Part shown: piece after piece, positions 49,914 to 59,086 of the stretch | Layout: the number at the start of each line of letters is the position of its first letter | Numbering within the stretch: the stretch's first letter is position 1 | Assembly (NCBI GenBank): GCA_964504445.1 | Contig: CAZDEO010000004.1 | Span: 52,180-116,179, forward strand | Reading direction: 5' to 3' | Length of the DNA stretch: 64,000 nucleotides | Origin: JACSRF01 sp964504445 | GTDB taxonomy: Bacteria; Chloroflexota; Anaerolineae; Promineifilales; Promineifilaceae | The notes under the pieces: generated by a model | Told to the model about the DNA's origin: nothing | Seen by the model: the letters and a program-made list of their open reading frames with translations, nothing else | Database searches by the model: none | Made by a program: the position numbers and the translations under genes

Positions 49914-50621
49914 TTAGGTCAAGGTAATCAAAATAGATTCTGCCACACCACGACCAATAGTGTGCTTTTTAGACTCAATTAACACGGTAATAGGTCCAGA
50001 AAAAGGCGCTATCTCAACGACTTCCACGTCTGTCCCTGGCACAAGGCCCATATCCGCCAGAAAACGCAGCATGTCACTGTTGGCATCATCCATAATGCGG
50101 GCAACCTGCCCTTGGCCACCCCGCGGAAGTGTTGTTAGCGGCAGCATGTCGGGCACAATCATAGTGCCATCTTTAGTGGGAATGGGGTCGCCATGGGGAT
50201 CAACGGTGGGATGACCCAAAAATGCCGCAATGCGCTCCTCTAACTTTTCGCTGATAACGTGTTCCAGGGCATCTGCCTGTTCATGAACCTCATCCCAAGA
50301 AAAGCCCAAAGCTTCCATCAGATACAACTCCAGCAGGCGATGGTGCCGAATAACTTCCAGAGCTACTTTTTCACCAGAGCCAGTCAGGCTGACCCCGCGG
50401 TGTTTTTCATAGTTAACCAGGTTGAGCTTGGCCAGGCGCTGTAACATGCTGGTCACAGAAGCCGGTTTCACACCTCTAGCTTCCGCAATGCGTGAGGTAC
50501 TCACCGGGCTTTCCTCTTCAGCCAGCATGTAAATGGTCTTCAAATAATCTTCAATGGCCTGGTGGTTAAGACCGTGGCGTTGGCTTGAAGAGCCGTCTGG
50601 CAGGGCATCAATTTTAGGCAT
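49914..50621 (-). CDS. DtxR/MntR-family metal-dependent transcriptional regulator
   Basis: 235 residues. N-terminal winged helix (IEDYLKTIYML, VSTSRIAEARGVKPASVTSMLQRL), the metal-binding dimer domain (RHHRLLELYLMEALGFSWDEVHEQADALEHVIS) and a C-terminal SH3/FeoA-like domain. Such proteins repress iron or manganese uptake when loaded with metal. An inverted repeat upstream (50672-50704) could be its own operator. No metal-uptake gene is adjacent. Confidence 0.93.
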   Translation of the reverse strand: MPKIDALPDGSSSQRHGLNHQAIEDYLKTIYMLAEEESPVSTSRIAEARGVKPASVTSMLQRLAKLNLVNYEKHRGVSLTGSGEKVALEVIRHHRLLELYLMEALGFSWDEVHEQADALEHVISEKLEERIAAFLGHPTVDPHGDPIPTKDGTMIVPDMLPLTTLPRGGQGQVARIMDDANSDMLRFLADMGLVPGTDVEVVEIAPFSGPITVLIESKKHTIGRGVAESILITLT

Positions 50622-50671
50622 AGTCGATGTCCTTCAAATCTTTAGATCGTTGCGCGATATCCCGTTGCGGG

Positions 50672-50704
50672 AAAACATAAGTTTGGGTTGATAACGTATG
50701 TTTT
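50672..50704. promoter_or_regulatory. Inverted repeat upstream of the DtxR-type gene
   Basis: AAAACATA and TATGTTTT are perfect 8-bp arms separated by 17 bases, 50 bases upstream of the start. A role as autoregulatory operator is a guess. Confidence 0.4.
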
Positions 50705-50824
50705 TGCAGTGAGTTCAAGGGGGCAGCGGGTTATTTCCAAAGCTAACATACTCATACTTCCTTGTCAATGAAGAGAAGTCGGATGAGCCGGGCAACGGAA
50801 ATGGGTGATGGTGGCACAATTCTT

Positions 50825-51613
50825 TTACCCTTTAGCAGATGAACCGGTACCATATACTACCGAAACGCCCAATATCCGCCCAACCAATCCCTCGACCAGG
50901 GCAATGAGCAGCATAAACAGAATGTCTACGGCAATGGACAGGGTGAAGGCGGTGCCCAGGTAGCTAACGGCCGTAGAAAAAGGCATACTCAGCTCACTCA
51001 ATATTACGTCCGTCAAACCCAGCAAGTAGACCACTGCGCTCACGGCGGCCAGGGTGAGCAAAAAACCGGGCCACGCGCGGCGGTCGGCTGGGCTAGGCAT
51101 CATGGCGTTGCTCACGGCGAAGAGCAGGTAAAGCCACACGAGCACATCATTGGTCGCCAGAGTTTGCTGAAAAGCCAGGGTGAGCTGGGCCAGGTCGCCG
51201 CTCTGAATGGCCACCGTCAGGTCAGTGACGCCAAAGATTTTGTAGCCAATGAGCAGAATAACGGCCGTGCCCGCAATTAACGGCGCGCCCCCCACCAGAC
51301 TTTCCCGCACAGGCCCTAAAGAGGGTCCCTTAAAATATTCCACGTAGCCCAGCACAATGGAACCATCTGGCTGGCGGCGGGGAATCAGCGAAAACGAGCC
51401 CGTGCGCACGCGCAGCAGCGTGGCCATAAGCCAATGACTCAGCTCATGCAAAAATACCCCCGGCAGCAAAACCAAAGAATAGATGATAACCGCCCAATCC
51501 GCCCGGCGGGTAAGCAGCATGCTGACCCCATGCAAGTGGCGGTGAATCCAACGCTGCATCAGCAGCAGCAGCAAAAATGTAACCGCCGCCCAGACCAAAG
51601 GCATCAACGCCAA
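50825..51613 (-). CDS. Membrane protein with M50-like HExxH motif
   Basis: 262 residues, about six to seven hydrophobic segments. FLHELSHWLMA in a membrane helix is the HExxH zinc site, and NAMMPSPADRRAW later could give the third ligand, as the NxxPxxxxDG region does in M50 intramembrane proteases. The fit is partial, so protease activity is inferred. It lies upstream of nothing co-directional but follows tpiA on the same strand. Confidence 0.7.
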   Translation of the reverse strand: MALMPLVWAAVTFLLLLLMQRWIHRHLHGVSMLLTRRADWAVIIYSLVLLPGVFLHELSHWLMATLLRVRTGSFSLIPRRQPDGSIVLGYVEYFKGPSLGPVRESLVGGAPLIAGTAVILLIGYKIFGVTDLTVAIQSGDLAQLTLAFQQTLATNDVLVWLYLLFAVSNAMMPSPADRRAWPGFLLTLAAVSAVVYLLGLTDVILSELSMPFSTAVSYLGTAFTLSIAVDILFMLLIALVEGLVGRILGVSVVYGTGSSAKG

Positions 51614-51619
51614 CCTCCG

Positions 51620-51672
51620 GTGTAGAGTGTAGAGGCTTTACCTCTATCCCCACACTCTATCTCTAGCGCCTA
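51620..51672. repeat. 7-bp repeat tract (GTGTAGA family), inverted halves
   Basis: GTGTAGA, GTGTAGA and GGCTTTA, then CCTCTAT, CCCCACA, CTCTATC and TCTAGC. It fills the gap between the M50-like gene and tpiA and touches the tpiA stop. Confidence 0.65.
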
Positions 51673-52425
51673 GCCCGCGCTGTTGCGCACCAGGTCCACA
51701 AAACTTGGTTTCAGGCTGGCGCCACCAACCAGCGCCCCGTCAATGTCCGGATGCGCCATTAGTTCCGCGCTGTTTTCCGGGGTAACGCTGCCGCCATACT
51801 GAATGCGGACTCGCTGCGCGGCCCCATTGCCAAACAGTTCGGCAAAGGTGGCGCGCACTGTCTGGCCAATAATGCCACCTGCCTGCTCGGTCGTCGCCGT
51901 TTTTCCGGTGCCAATGGCCCAAATGGGTTCATAGGCAATAACGCACTGCACAGCCTGTTCGGCCGTTAGTCCGCCAAAGGCTGCGCGTACCTGTCCGCTC
52001 ACAAATTCATGGGTCTCCCCGGCCTCGTTTTGCTCTAGACTCTCTCCCACGCAGACAATGGGCGTCAGACCGTGGGCCAAAGCCGCTTTGATTTTCTTGT
52101 TCACCCCCTCGTCGGTTTCGCCAAAATAACCGCGCCGTTCAGAGTGGCCCAGGATGACGTATTGGCAAAAGGGGGTGAGCATGTTGGGGGCCAGTTCGCC
52201 GGTGAAAGCGCCTTTTTCGGCAAAGTACATATTTTGCGCGCCGATCCCGATTTTTGTGCCTTTGACGGCTTCAGCCACGGACGGAATGGCAATGGCTGGC
52301 GGGCAGAAGGCAATGTCTACACCGTCAATGGCGTTAAGAGCATCTTTAATTTCATGAACAAAGGCCACGGCCTCGGCAGGCGTTTTGTTCATTTTCCAGT
52401 TACCAGCAATGATTGGGGTACGCAT
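51670..52425 (-). CDS. tpiA: Triosephosphate isomerase
   Basis: 251 residues, full length: GNWKMN, the catalytic His in ILGHSERR, the Glu in IAYEPIWAIGTGK and the phosphate loop VGGASLK. It interconverts glyceraldehyde-3-phosphate and dihydroxyacetone phosphate. Flanked by repeat tracts on both sides. Confidence 0.97.
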   Translation of the reverse strand: MRTPIIAGNWKMNKTPAEAVAFVHEIKDALNAIDGVDIAFCPPAIAIPSVAEAVKGTKIGIGAQNMYFAEKGAFTGELAPNMLTPFCQYVILGHSERRGYFGETDEGVNKKIKAALAHGLTPIVCVGESLEQNEAGETHEFVSGQVRAAFGGLTAEQAVQCVIAYEPIWAIGTGKTATTEQAGGIIGQTVRATFAELFGNGAAQRVRIQYGGSVTPENSAELMAHPDIDGALVGGASLKPSFVDLVRNSAG

Positions 52426-52448
52426 GTTGTGACTCCTTTTTTATATAA

Positions 52449-52490
52449 TGAATTGTGAATTGCGGATTGTGAATTGTTACTTGTGGATTA
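52449..52490. repeat. 7-bp repeat tract (GTGAATT family)
   Basis: GTGAATT, GCGGATT, GTGAATT, GTTACTT and GTGGATT in perfect 7-bp register, between tpiA and the LPG-synthase-like gene. Confidence 0.75.
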
Positions 52491-52520
52491 TAGGGGAGGG
52501 GGGCGCGGTGGGCAAAAGGG

Positions 52521-53468
52521 TTACTTGGGGGCAGTGGCGCGGTGTTGGCGCAGGATGGAAAGAAGGTAGATGGGCGCGCCCAGCAGGCCAGACAGGCGGG
52601 TGAGGATGAAAATGAGCAGGGAAAGGGCTACGGCCGTTTCCTGCGCTACCCCTGCCCCGGCAAACAGCAAAGGGGCCAGCGCCTCGCGCACCCCCAGCCC
52701 ACCTAGAGACGGCACCAGCAACGCCACCGACAAAATGGGTACCACCCCCAGGTAATAAACGTATGAAGTTGTCAAACCCAGGGAATGGCCTGTGGTCCAC
52801 CACCAGGTAATCAGCATAAGGTTAAACAACGTCGAAACGCCTAGCGCGCCTAAAACCGCTCGCCAGCCGCATGTTTGTACCGCTTTGAGGGCTTTGGCCA
52901 GTAACCCATTCCCTTTAGGCGAAAAGGGTCCGGGCAGCCAGCCGCCAATCCGCAAAATCAGGTTGTGTTCCAGCAGCAATGCGATGCTGAGAATGCTGAC
53001 CACTGCGCCAACGGCCGTTGCCGTCACAATTTCTGGCCCCAGCTGCACATTTTGGAAAGGCAGCATGAGCAGCGCCATGACAAACAGCATAATCAGCCCC
53101 GAAACCCGATCCAGAAAAACGGTACCCGTCGCCACGTCTACTTCCACATCTTTTGTCGCTTCCAGCACCCGTACCACATCCCCACCAAAGCCCGAGGGCA
53201 AAAAGGCGTTGAAAAAATTACCCACGTAATACAGTTCCACCAGCCGCCAAAAGCGCACGTGTACGCCAATGCCCCGCAGCAAAATGAGCCAGCGAAAAGC
53301 GCGCAAAAACATGCTGGCACTAATTAACAAAAACCCCACCAGCAGCCAGCGCCAATCTGCCTGCAGCAGCGCTGCGCCAATTTCTGTTGGGTCTAGCTCC
53401 CGCAGCACCAACACCAGCCCCACCACCGTTACGCCAACTTTTAGCAAATTTGCCAGGTGTTTTTTCAT
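52521..53468 (-). CDS. Lysylphosphatidylglycerol-synthase-TM / UPF0104 family membrane protein
   Basis: 315 residues from MKKH at 53468. About eight membrane helices; LRAFRWLILLRGIG, NAFLPSGFGGDVVRV and the DRVSGLIMLF motif are typical of the UPF0104/flippase-like domain family. Members are thought to move lipids or lipid-linked sugars. It diverges from the glycosyltransferase cluster, which fits a role in surface glycan building. Confidence 0.88.
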   Translation of the reverse strand: MKKHLANLLKVGVTVVGLVLVLRELDPTEIGAALLQADWRWLLVGFLLISASMFLRAFRWLILLRGIGVHVRFWRLVELYYVGNFFNAFLPSGFGGDVVRVLEATKDVEVDVATGTVFLDRVSGLIMLFVMALLMLPFQNVQLGPEIVTATAVGAVVSILSIALLLEHNLILRIGGWLPGPFSPKGNGLLAKALKAVQTCGWRAVLGALGVSTLFNLMLITWWWTTGHSLGLTTSYVYYLGVVPILSVALLVPSLGGLGVREALAPLLFAGAGVAQETAVALSLLIFILTRLSGLLGAPIYLLSILRQHRATAPK

Positions 53469-53497
53469 ATGCAGGATTCTATCTGGACCCGGTCCCC

Positions 53498-53531
53498 TTG
53501 TCACGATGTCACTTTGTCACCTTGCGACCCT
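53498..53531. repeat. 8-bp repeat tract (GTCAC family)
   Basis: TTGTCACG, ATGTCACT, TTGTCACC and TTGCGACC octads. It lies in the short divergent gap before the first glycosyltransferase. Confidence 0.65.
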
Positions 53532-53550
53532 GGCATATAATCCGCCCCGT

Positions 53551-55260
53551 ATGGCAAAACAGCAACGCATCTGGCTGGCTGTGCCCCTGGTCTGGCTTTT
53601 CTTTGGGTTGGCGCTCAATAGTTTGGTGATGGATAGCCCAACCATGGATGAGCAGAACCACATTGCGCGGGGCATCACTTTTTTACGCACGGGCGACCCG
53701 CGCCTGAGCCTGGAGCATCCGCCGCTGGTGAATGCCCTTTCTGCCCTGCCTCTGCTGACGCTGCCTGATTTGCGCCTGCCCACAGACCAGCCAAGCTGGC
53801 AGGCTATGGAGCCGCCGGGGGCGTATTGGTATTTTTACGCTGACCAGTTTTTGTGGCAATACAACCGCCCTTATGTCAACCAAATTTTGTTTTTAACCCG
53901 ACTGCCCATTGTGTGGCTGACGCTGGCCCTGGCGCTGGTGGGGTTTTGCTGGGCGCGGCGATTGTGGGGAGAATGGGCGGGATGGTTGGCCCTGGCGCTG
54001 CTGCTGTTTGACCCGAATGTATTGGCCCACGGCCGTTACGTCACCACCGACCTGGGGGGCACACTCTTTGCATTTTTGGCCGCCTTCCAACTTTGGCGCA
54101 TGTGGCACGGAAAATGGTCAATGGTCAATGGTCAATGGTCAATTGCCCACAGAAAAGCGGCTATTGGCAATTCCTTTCTCTCCGCTCTTACCCTGGGCCT
54201 GGCCTTTGGCAGCAAGCTATCTATTCTCGGTTTTGTGCCCATTTTTGCGCTGCTGGCGCTGCTGCCGGGGACAGATGGCTGGCGCTGGCAGGGTGCGGCG
54301 CGGCGGCTGGGGCAATTGGGCGGCGCGGGGTTGGCGTCGCTGTTGGTGGTGTGGGCGCTCTTTGGCTTTGAATGGCGAGCCTTTCGCTTTGGCAGTGAAT
54401 TGTTGGCGGGCCTGAACCAGTTTAGCGGGCCAATGCCCACCTTTTGGGCGGGCATTGAGCAGATTTTGCTGCTGAGCCAGGGGGGGCGCACCGCTTTTTT
54501 GCTGGGCGAAACGACGACAACCGGCTTCCTGGCGTATTTTCCGGTGGCGCTGGGGGTGAAGACGCCGCTGTTGGTGCTGTTGGCAACGGCCGTTGCCCTA
54601 CCCCTGCTGCTAAAAAATGGCGCCACCCGCCGCCACGCCTTATTTTTGCTGCTGCTGGCCCTGGGCTACTTTGCCCTCACCTTGCAGAGTGGGTTAAACA
54701 TTGGCTACCGCCATCTGCTGCCCATGCTGCCATTTTTGTACCTGCTCATTGCCGGTTTGATGGCTGATAAAGGACAATTGGCCCGCCCCTTATTGCCGCT
54801 ATTGTTGGTGGGGCAACTTTGGGTGGCCCTCACCATACACCCCCACTACCTCAGCTACTTTAACCGGCTGGCGGGTGGCCCGGCGCAAGGGTACAACGTA
54901 TTGATTGACAGCAACGTAGACTGGGGGCAGGATTTGCGGCGGCTGGCGGGCTGGCTGGCGGAAAACGAGGTGCAGCAGGTGAAGCTGGGCTGGTTTGGCA
55001 CGGCGCAGCCCGATTATTATGGCATTGCCTATGAGCCGCTGCCGGGGTTAGGCGGAGTCGGCCAGCCCCAATTTTTTGATGCCTGGTGGCAATTGCCCTT
55101 TGACCCGGCGCAGCCGGAACCGGGGGTGTACGCTATTAGCGTTACCAGCTTGTGGGAGTTTCCTCTGGCGACGGCCGACAAGCACGTTTACGCTTGGTTT
55201 CGTGCCCGTGAACCGGATGCGCGCATTGGATATTCGGTATTGATGTATGTGGTGCGGTGA
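53551..55260 (+). CDS. GT-C family membrane glycosyltransferase 1
   Basis: 569 residues from MAKQ at 53551. About a dozen membrane helices; an acidic pair in the first outside loop (TMDEQNHIARGI) and LEHPPLVNAL fit GT39/ArnT-like enzymes that use lipid-linked sugars. The C-terminal loop has DSNVDWGQDLRRL and PDYYGIAYEPLPG, shared with the enzyme at 59087. An AATGGTC repeat tract (54113-54143) is translated as a MVNGQWS-type loop. It overlaps no gene; the next gene starts 46 bases after. Confidence 0.88.
   Translation: MAKQQRIWLAVPLVWLFFGLALNSLVMDSPTMDEQNHIARGITFLRTGDPRLSLEHPPLVNALSALPLLTLPDLRLPTDQPSWQAMEPPGAYWYFYADQFLWQYNRPYVNQILFLTRLPIVWLTLALALVGFCWARRLWGEWAGWLALALLLFDPNVLAHGRYVTTDLGGTLFAFLAAFQLWRMWHGKWSMVNGQWSIAHRKAAIGNSFLSALTLGLAFGSKLSILGFVPIFALLALLPGTDGWRWQGAARRLGQLGGAGLASLLVVWALFGFEWRAFRFGSELLAGLNQFSGPMPTFWAGIEQILLLSQGGRTAFLLGETTTTGFLAYFPVALGVKTPLLVLLATAVALPLLLKNGATRRHALFLLLLALGYFALTLQSGLNIGYRHLLPMLPFLYLLIAGLMADKGQLARPLLPLLLVGQLWVALTIHPHYLSYFNRLAGGPAQGYNVLIDSNVDWGQDLRRLAGWLAENEVQQVKLGWFGTAQPDYYGIAYEPLPGLGGVGQPQFFDAWWQLPFDPAQPEPGVYAISVTSLWEFPLATADKHVYAWFRAREPDARIGYSVLMYVVR
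54113..54143. repeat. 7-bp repeat tract inside glycosyltransferase 1
   Basis: Four AATGGTC heptads and an AATTGCC end. Three heptads make a 21-bp unit coding seven residues, MVNGQWS. The same heptad occurs at 61831-61871 in glycosyltransferase 4. Confidence 0.8.
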
Positions 55261-55272
55261 AGGGGCGGGATC

Positions 55273-55301
55273 AGGAGACTGGAGACTGCAGATTGGGGAT
55301 T
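55273..55301. repeat. 7-bp repeat tract (GGAGACT family)
   Basis: GGAGACT, GGAGACT, GCAGATT and GGGGATT in exact register. The last unit (GGGGAT) may serve as the ribosome site of glycosyltransferase 2. Confidence 0.65.
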
Positions 55302-55306
55302 TTATA

Positions 55307-57235
55307 ATGCAGGACGCGACTGACAGTTTACGGCTTACGGTTCACGGTTCACGGTTTACGGCGTGCGCCACGGCCGTTTTGCTGCTGGCGGCTCTCTTTC
55401 GGCTGCTGTGGCTACAAGACGTGCCGCCTGGCCTGGCCCAGGACGAGGTGCTAGATGCGGACATTGCCGCCTTTATTCGCGGCGGCCAACACGCCTTCTT
55501 TTTCCGTGAGGGGTATGGGCATGAGCCGCTTTACCATTATTTAGCCACGCCGTTTGCGCCGCTGTTAGGGGACAACACGCTGGCGGTACGGCTGCCATCG
55601 GTTATTTTGGGGCTGCTGCTGGTGGCATTGGCGCTGCGCTGGGCCAGGCGGGAGTTTGGGCCAATAACGGCCGTTGCCGCGGGTTTTTTGCTGGCGGTTA
55701 GCTGGTGGCCTCTTATTTTTAGCCGCATTGGCATCCGCCCCATTTTGCTGCCGGTGTTGCTGCTGCTGGCGGTGTGGTTTTGGCAACGGCCGTGGCTGGC
55801 TGGCCTTTTCCTCGGCCTTAGCTTTTACAGCTACACGGCGGCGCGGATTATTTTTTTGCTGCCCCTGGGTTATGCCCTGGCGCAGCGCTGGGCGGGGCAG
55901 CGCACCATTGGCGAGATGGCGTGGTGGCGCTGGCTAGCCATCACCCTGGGGGTTTTTATGCTGGTGGCGGCCCCCATGCAATTAACCCTGTGGCGTGACC
56001 CCTCTTTGCAGCAGCGCGTCGACCAGCTTTCTGGTCCCCTAGATGCGCTGCGCCAGGGGGATGTGGGGCCGGTGTTGCAGACGACTTTGGCGACGTTGGG
56101 GGTGTTCAGCTTTACCGGGGACCCGCGCTGGACCTATTCGCTGCCGGGTAGGCCGCTGTTTGATGGGGTAACGGCCGTTTTCTTCTACGCAGGGTTGGGC
56201 TTGGCGCTGTGGCGCTGGCGCAACGAGCGCATGTCGCTGCTGTTGGTGTGGCTGGCGGTGGGCCTTATTCCCAGTGCCGTTACGCCCCAGGCGCCCAGCA
56301 CGGTACGGTTGGTGGGCGCGCTGCCGGTGGTATGCCTGCTGCCGGGGCTGGCCTTTTCCAGACTGATTCAATCTCCAAAATTGAATCAATCTGCGCTTAT
56401 CCGTGCTTCCTTGTTCCTGTTTTTGCTGGTTTTGGCCGGGTGGAATGGAGTACGTACCGTGGGCGATGGCTTCCTCCGCTGGCCCCAGGCACAGGAAACG
56501 CGGCTGCATCATTACCAGGCGGTGTTGCTGGATATGAGCCGTCATCTCAAAGCGGCGCCGGTGGAGCGATTGGTGGTGGCAGAGGCGTTTTACGAGCCGA
56601 TTGATGCGGATTCTTTCCGCCGAACATTGGGTTATGATCCGCAGGCGCGCTGGGTGCAGACGGGGTCCGAACTGGCCGGGGCGCTGGTTTTGCCAGCGGG
56701 GGGAAGTGACGGCCGTTTATATGTGCCAGAATATGCACCCATCCCCATGGAATTGCTGACGGCAGCGGGCATTACCGCCGTGCCACTCTACCGCAGTGAC
56801 GGGTTTCCCTCTTTTGCTGTGTATACTCTGCCCCCTGTGCCAGCAACGGCCGTTTCCCCCCCATTGGTCACTTTTGGCGGGCGGGTGAGCTTGCTGCATT
56901 ATGAGGTTTTATCTCGACAGCAAGGAGAAGCGCTGCGCTTGTTAACCTGGTGGCGGGTAGAACGGCCGTTGCCTCCCGACCTGGCCTCCTTTGTTCACCT
57001 GCTCAATGCGCAAGGAGCGTTGCTATCCCAGCATGATGGTTGGGATGCGGCGTCCTCCCTATTACAACCAGGGGATGTGGTGGTGCAACGCCATTTACTG
57101 CCAGCCGCCCCGGCAGAAGAAGAATACACCTTGCGAGTTGGGCTATATGAGCGGGGCAGTTCCCAACGTTGGCTGCACGATTCCCCACCGAACGATTATT
57201 TTACCTTGACACCTTTACAGATTGACGGAAAGTAA
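55307..57235 (+). CDS. GT-C family membrane glycosyltransferase 2 with C-terminal beta domain
   Basis: 642 residues from MQDA at 55307; the frame is open upstream through a repeat tract. Residues 7-19 are coded by another tract (55325-55363). About ten membrane helices follow with the acidic loop AQDEVLDADIAAF and GYGHEPLYHYLA, typical of GT39/PMT-type enzymes. The last 110 residues form a beta-rich outside domain (SFVHLLNAQGALLSQHD, YTLRVGLYERG) shared with the enzymes at 59087 and 61456. The acceptor is unknown. Confidence 0.87.
   Translation: MQDATDSLRLTVHGSRFTACATAVLLLAALFRLLWLQDVPPGLAQDEVLDADIAAFIRGGQHAFFFREGYGHEPLYHYLATPFAPLLGDNTLAVRLPSVILGLLLVALALRWARREFGPITAVAAGFLLAVSWWPLIFSRIGIRPILLPVLLLLAVWFWQRPWLAGLFLGLSFYSYTAARIIFLLPLGYALAQRWAGQRTIGEMAWWRWLAITLGVFMLVAAPMQLTLWRDPSLQQRVDQLSGPLDALRQGDVGPVLQTTLATLGVFSFTGDPRWTYSLPGRPLFDGVTAVFFYAGLGLALWRWRNERMSLLLVWLAVGLIPSAVTPQAPSTVRLVGALPVVCLLPGLAFSRLIQSPKLNQSALIRASLFLFLLVLAGWNGVRTVGDGFLRWPQAQETRLHHYQAVLLDMSRHLKAAPVERLVVAEAFYEPIDADSFRRTLGYDPQARWVQTGSELAGALVLPAGGSDGRLYVPEYAPIPMELLTAAGITAVPLYRSDGFPSFAVYTLPPVPATAVSPPLVTFGGRVSLLHYEVLSRQQGEALRLLTWWRVERPLPPDLASFVHLLNAQGALLSQHDGWDAASSLLQPGDVVVQRHLLPAAPAEEEYTLRVGLYERGSSQRWLHDSPPNDYFTLTPLQIDGK
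55325..55363. repeat. 7-bp repeat tract inside glycosyltransferase 2
   Basis: GTTTACG, GCTTACG, GTTCACG, GTTCACG and GTTTACG in exact register. It codes the N-terminal residues before the first membrane helix. Confidence 0.75.
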
Positions 57236-57382
57236 GGCAATCGTTATGATCCTCTAGTTTTTTGTAGGGGTACGATACAATATTACATTGCTTAAATTGG
57301 ATGGGCTTGCTGCAAGATGAGATTCACCCATTTGGCGCAGGAACCCCAAACCAGAGAGACCTAAGGAAAATTTGGAGGAAAT

Positions 57383-58963
57383 ATGAGTGACCAGAATTAT
57401 CTATTTGGGCAATTGAAATCCGCGCGTCGCGGAATTGTGCTTCTGACCGTCTTGTTGGCGACGGTTTTTACAATGGTTGCTGCCCAGTTTTTGGCGGCAC
57501 AAGAACCCACACCTACACCCCCATTAGATGAAGCGATCGAAGCCTATATTGAGGGGCATATCATTCGTGGTGATGTGCTGCCCACCCCTCAGCCAGATGA
57601 GGAAGACCTGGTTGGTCCGGCAGACATCACCGATTATGGCGTTGCGTTGCTTTCTGATACAACCGCTGTCGGCAGACCGGGAGAATTGGTAATGTACCAG
57701 TTGACCCTCTCAAATACAGGCACCTTTAGTGACGTGTATGGTATTACTGCTGATTCGGTCTGGGACTATTCGGTTTCTCCGACAGACACCTTCAGCCTGG
57801 AAGGTAACAGTGCGGTGACTTTTATGGTGGGAATCCAGGTGCCGCCGGAAGCGACGGAAGGGATGAGTGAAACGGCCGTCATCACCGCCACCTCCCAAAA
57901 CAGCCCCACAACCACAGCCTCCGTACAGCTTACAACCATTGTCGCCCTGTCCAGAAGCTACCTGCCCGTCATCATCAAACCAGTCCCACCACCGCCAGCC
58001 CCTACTCTCTCCGCAACCAGGCCCAACAGCGCCAACGATTGGCAAATGAACTGGACCATTAGCGACAACACCCATGTCACCGGCTACGAGTTACAGCTCT
58101 CCCAAGACCCCACCTTCATGACCGGCGTGACAACCTTTATGCCCAACGCCGCGGCCACGACGCAACTCATTGACACTGTAGAGCCTTCAGCCAACAATAT
58201 TCGCTACCTTCGCATTCGTGCCTTGGGTGTAGACGATGATAGTGGCTGGTCCAACACGGTCCATGTGGTTAGCGCTTACTACGATGACTTTAGCAACAAC
58301 CAGACTGGCTGGTCTGGCCCCACCTTGAAAGACGCGCTGCGCCGCCTCACCTTTATTGAACGCATTGATTCCTGGTACGAAAATAACAACTGGCTGATTA
58401 TCCGCGTGGAAGACTCCTGGGATTGGGCCATTGCCAGCCCACTGATGCCCGCGCCCGAACCGCCCTACGCCATTGAGTTCCGGTCTATGCCCGCTAACCT
58501 GGGCAACCTGGTGTCTCATGGCGTAGTCTTTGGCGCAGACTGGGATGGGCAGGCAGCCTGCCCGGATTGGAGCAGCCTTCTCGGAGTCTACGCGCATCAA
58601 AATTGCTTCAACCATTTCTACAACACCAATCTTATCTGGTCCTCGGACACGGATTTGACGCTGTTGTGGGAACGGATTGACACATTGGTGTGGTGCCCAG
58701 ATTGTGGTGGCAGCCCGCTAAAACGTCTCGGTCACGTGCCCCCGGCTGTCCCCTTTGACATGAGTGCCTCTACCTGGAACGAGTACCGCATTGAGGTGCG
58801 CAACTCTGACATCAAATTCTTTATCAATGGCAACTTGCGCTACACCTATACGGATACGCGCTGGATTAATGACCCTTACTTTGGCGTATTTGCCTCTACG
58901 GATGAGTATAGCAACTCTACCTGGCGCTACGATTATTTCCGCATTACGCCGCTGGATAATTAG
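57383..58963 (+). CDS. Secreted multidomain protein
   Basis: 526 residues with GGAGG upstream. Signal/anchor (IVLLTVLLATVFTMVAAQF) and a short Thr-Pro stretch, then a CARDB/NEAT-like beta domain (GRPGELVMYQLTLSNTG to MSETAVITATS), then a fibronectin-III-like domain (NDWQMNWTISDNTHVTGYEL). It ends in a region of about 200 residues that looks like a jelly-roll sugar-binding fold (FINGNLRYTYTDTRW, GVFAST). No catalytic residues are evident. It sits among glycosyltransferases and may be a surface glycoprotein or glycan-binding protein. Confidence 0.75.
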   Translation: MSDQNYLFGQLKSARRGIVLLTVLLATVFTMVAAQFLAAQEPTPTPPLDEAIEAYIEGHIIRGDVLPTPQPDEEDLVGPADITDYGVALLSDTTAVGRPGELVMYQLTLSNTGTFSDVYGITADSVWDYSVSPTDTFSLEGNSAVTFMVGIQVPPEATEGMSETAVITATSQNSPTTTASVQLTTIVALSRSYLPVIIKPVPPPPAPTLSATRPNSANDWQMNWTISDNTHVTGYELQLSQDPTFMTGVTTFMPNAAATTQLIDTVEPSANNIRYLRIRALGVDDDSGWSNTVHVVSAYYDDFSNNQTGWSGPTLKDALRRLTFIERIDSWYENNNWLIIRVEDSWDWAIASPLMPAPEPPYAIEFRSMPANLGNLVSHGVVFGADWDGQAACPDWSSLLGVYAHQNCFNHFYNTNLIWSSDTDLTLLWERIDTLVWCPDCGGSPLKRLGHVPPAVPFDMSASTWNEYRIEVRNSDIKFFINGNLRYTYTDTRWINDPYFGVFASTDEYSNSTWRYDYFRITPLDN

Positions 58964-59019
58964 AGCATATTGCGTTAGCGCGTGAGGTTTGGCAAATCCG
59001 CCAGCTTATATTTCTCATG

Positions 59020-59055
59020 ACGAAGGTCAGCTTCTATATAGGAGCTGACCTTCGT
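59020..59055. terminator. Long perfect hairpin between the secreted protein and glycosyltransferase 3
   Basis: ACGAAGGTCAGCT and AGCTGACCTTCGT form a 13-bp perfect stem around a 10-base loop. There is no T run, so it may be a weak terminator, a processing site or a protein-binding site. Confidence 0.5.
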
Positions 59056-59086
59056 GGCTAACTCCGCTTCCTGACATTTTTTGAAC

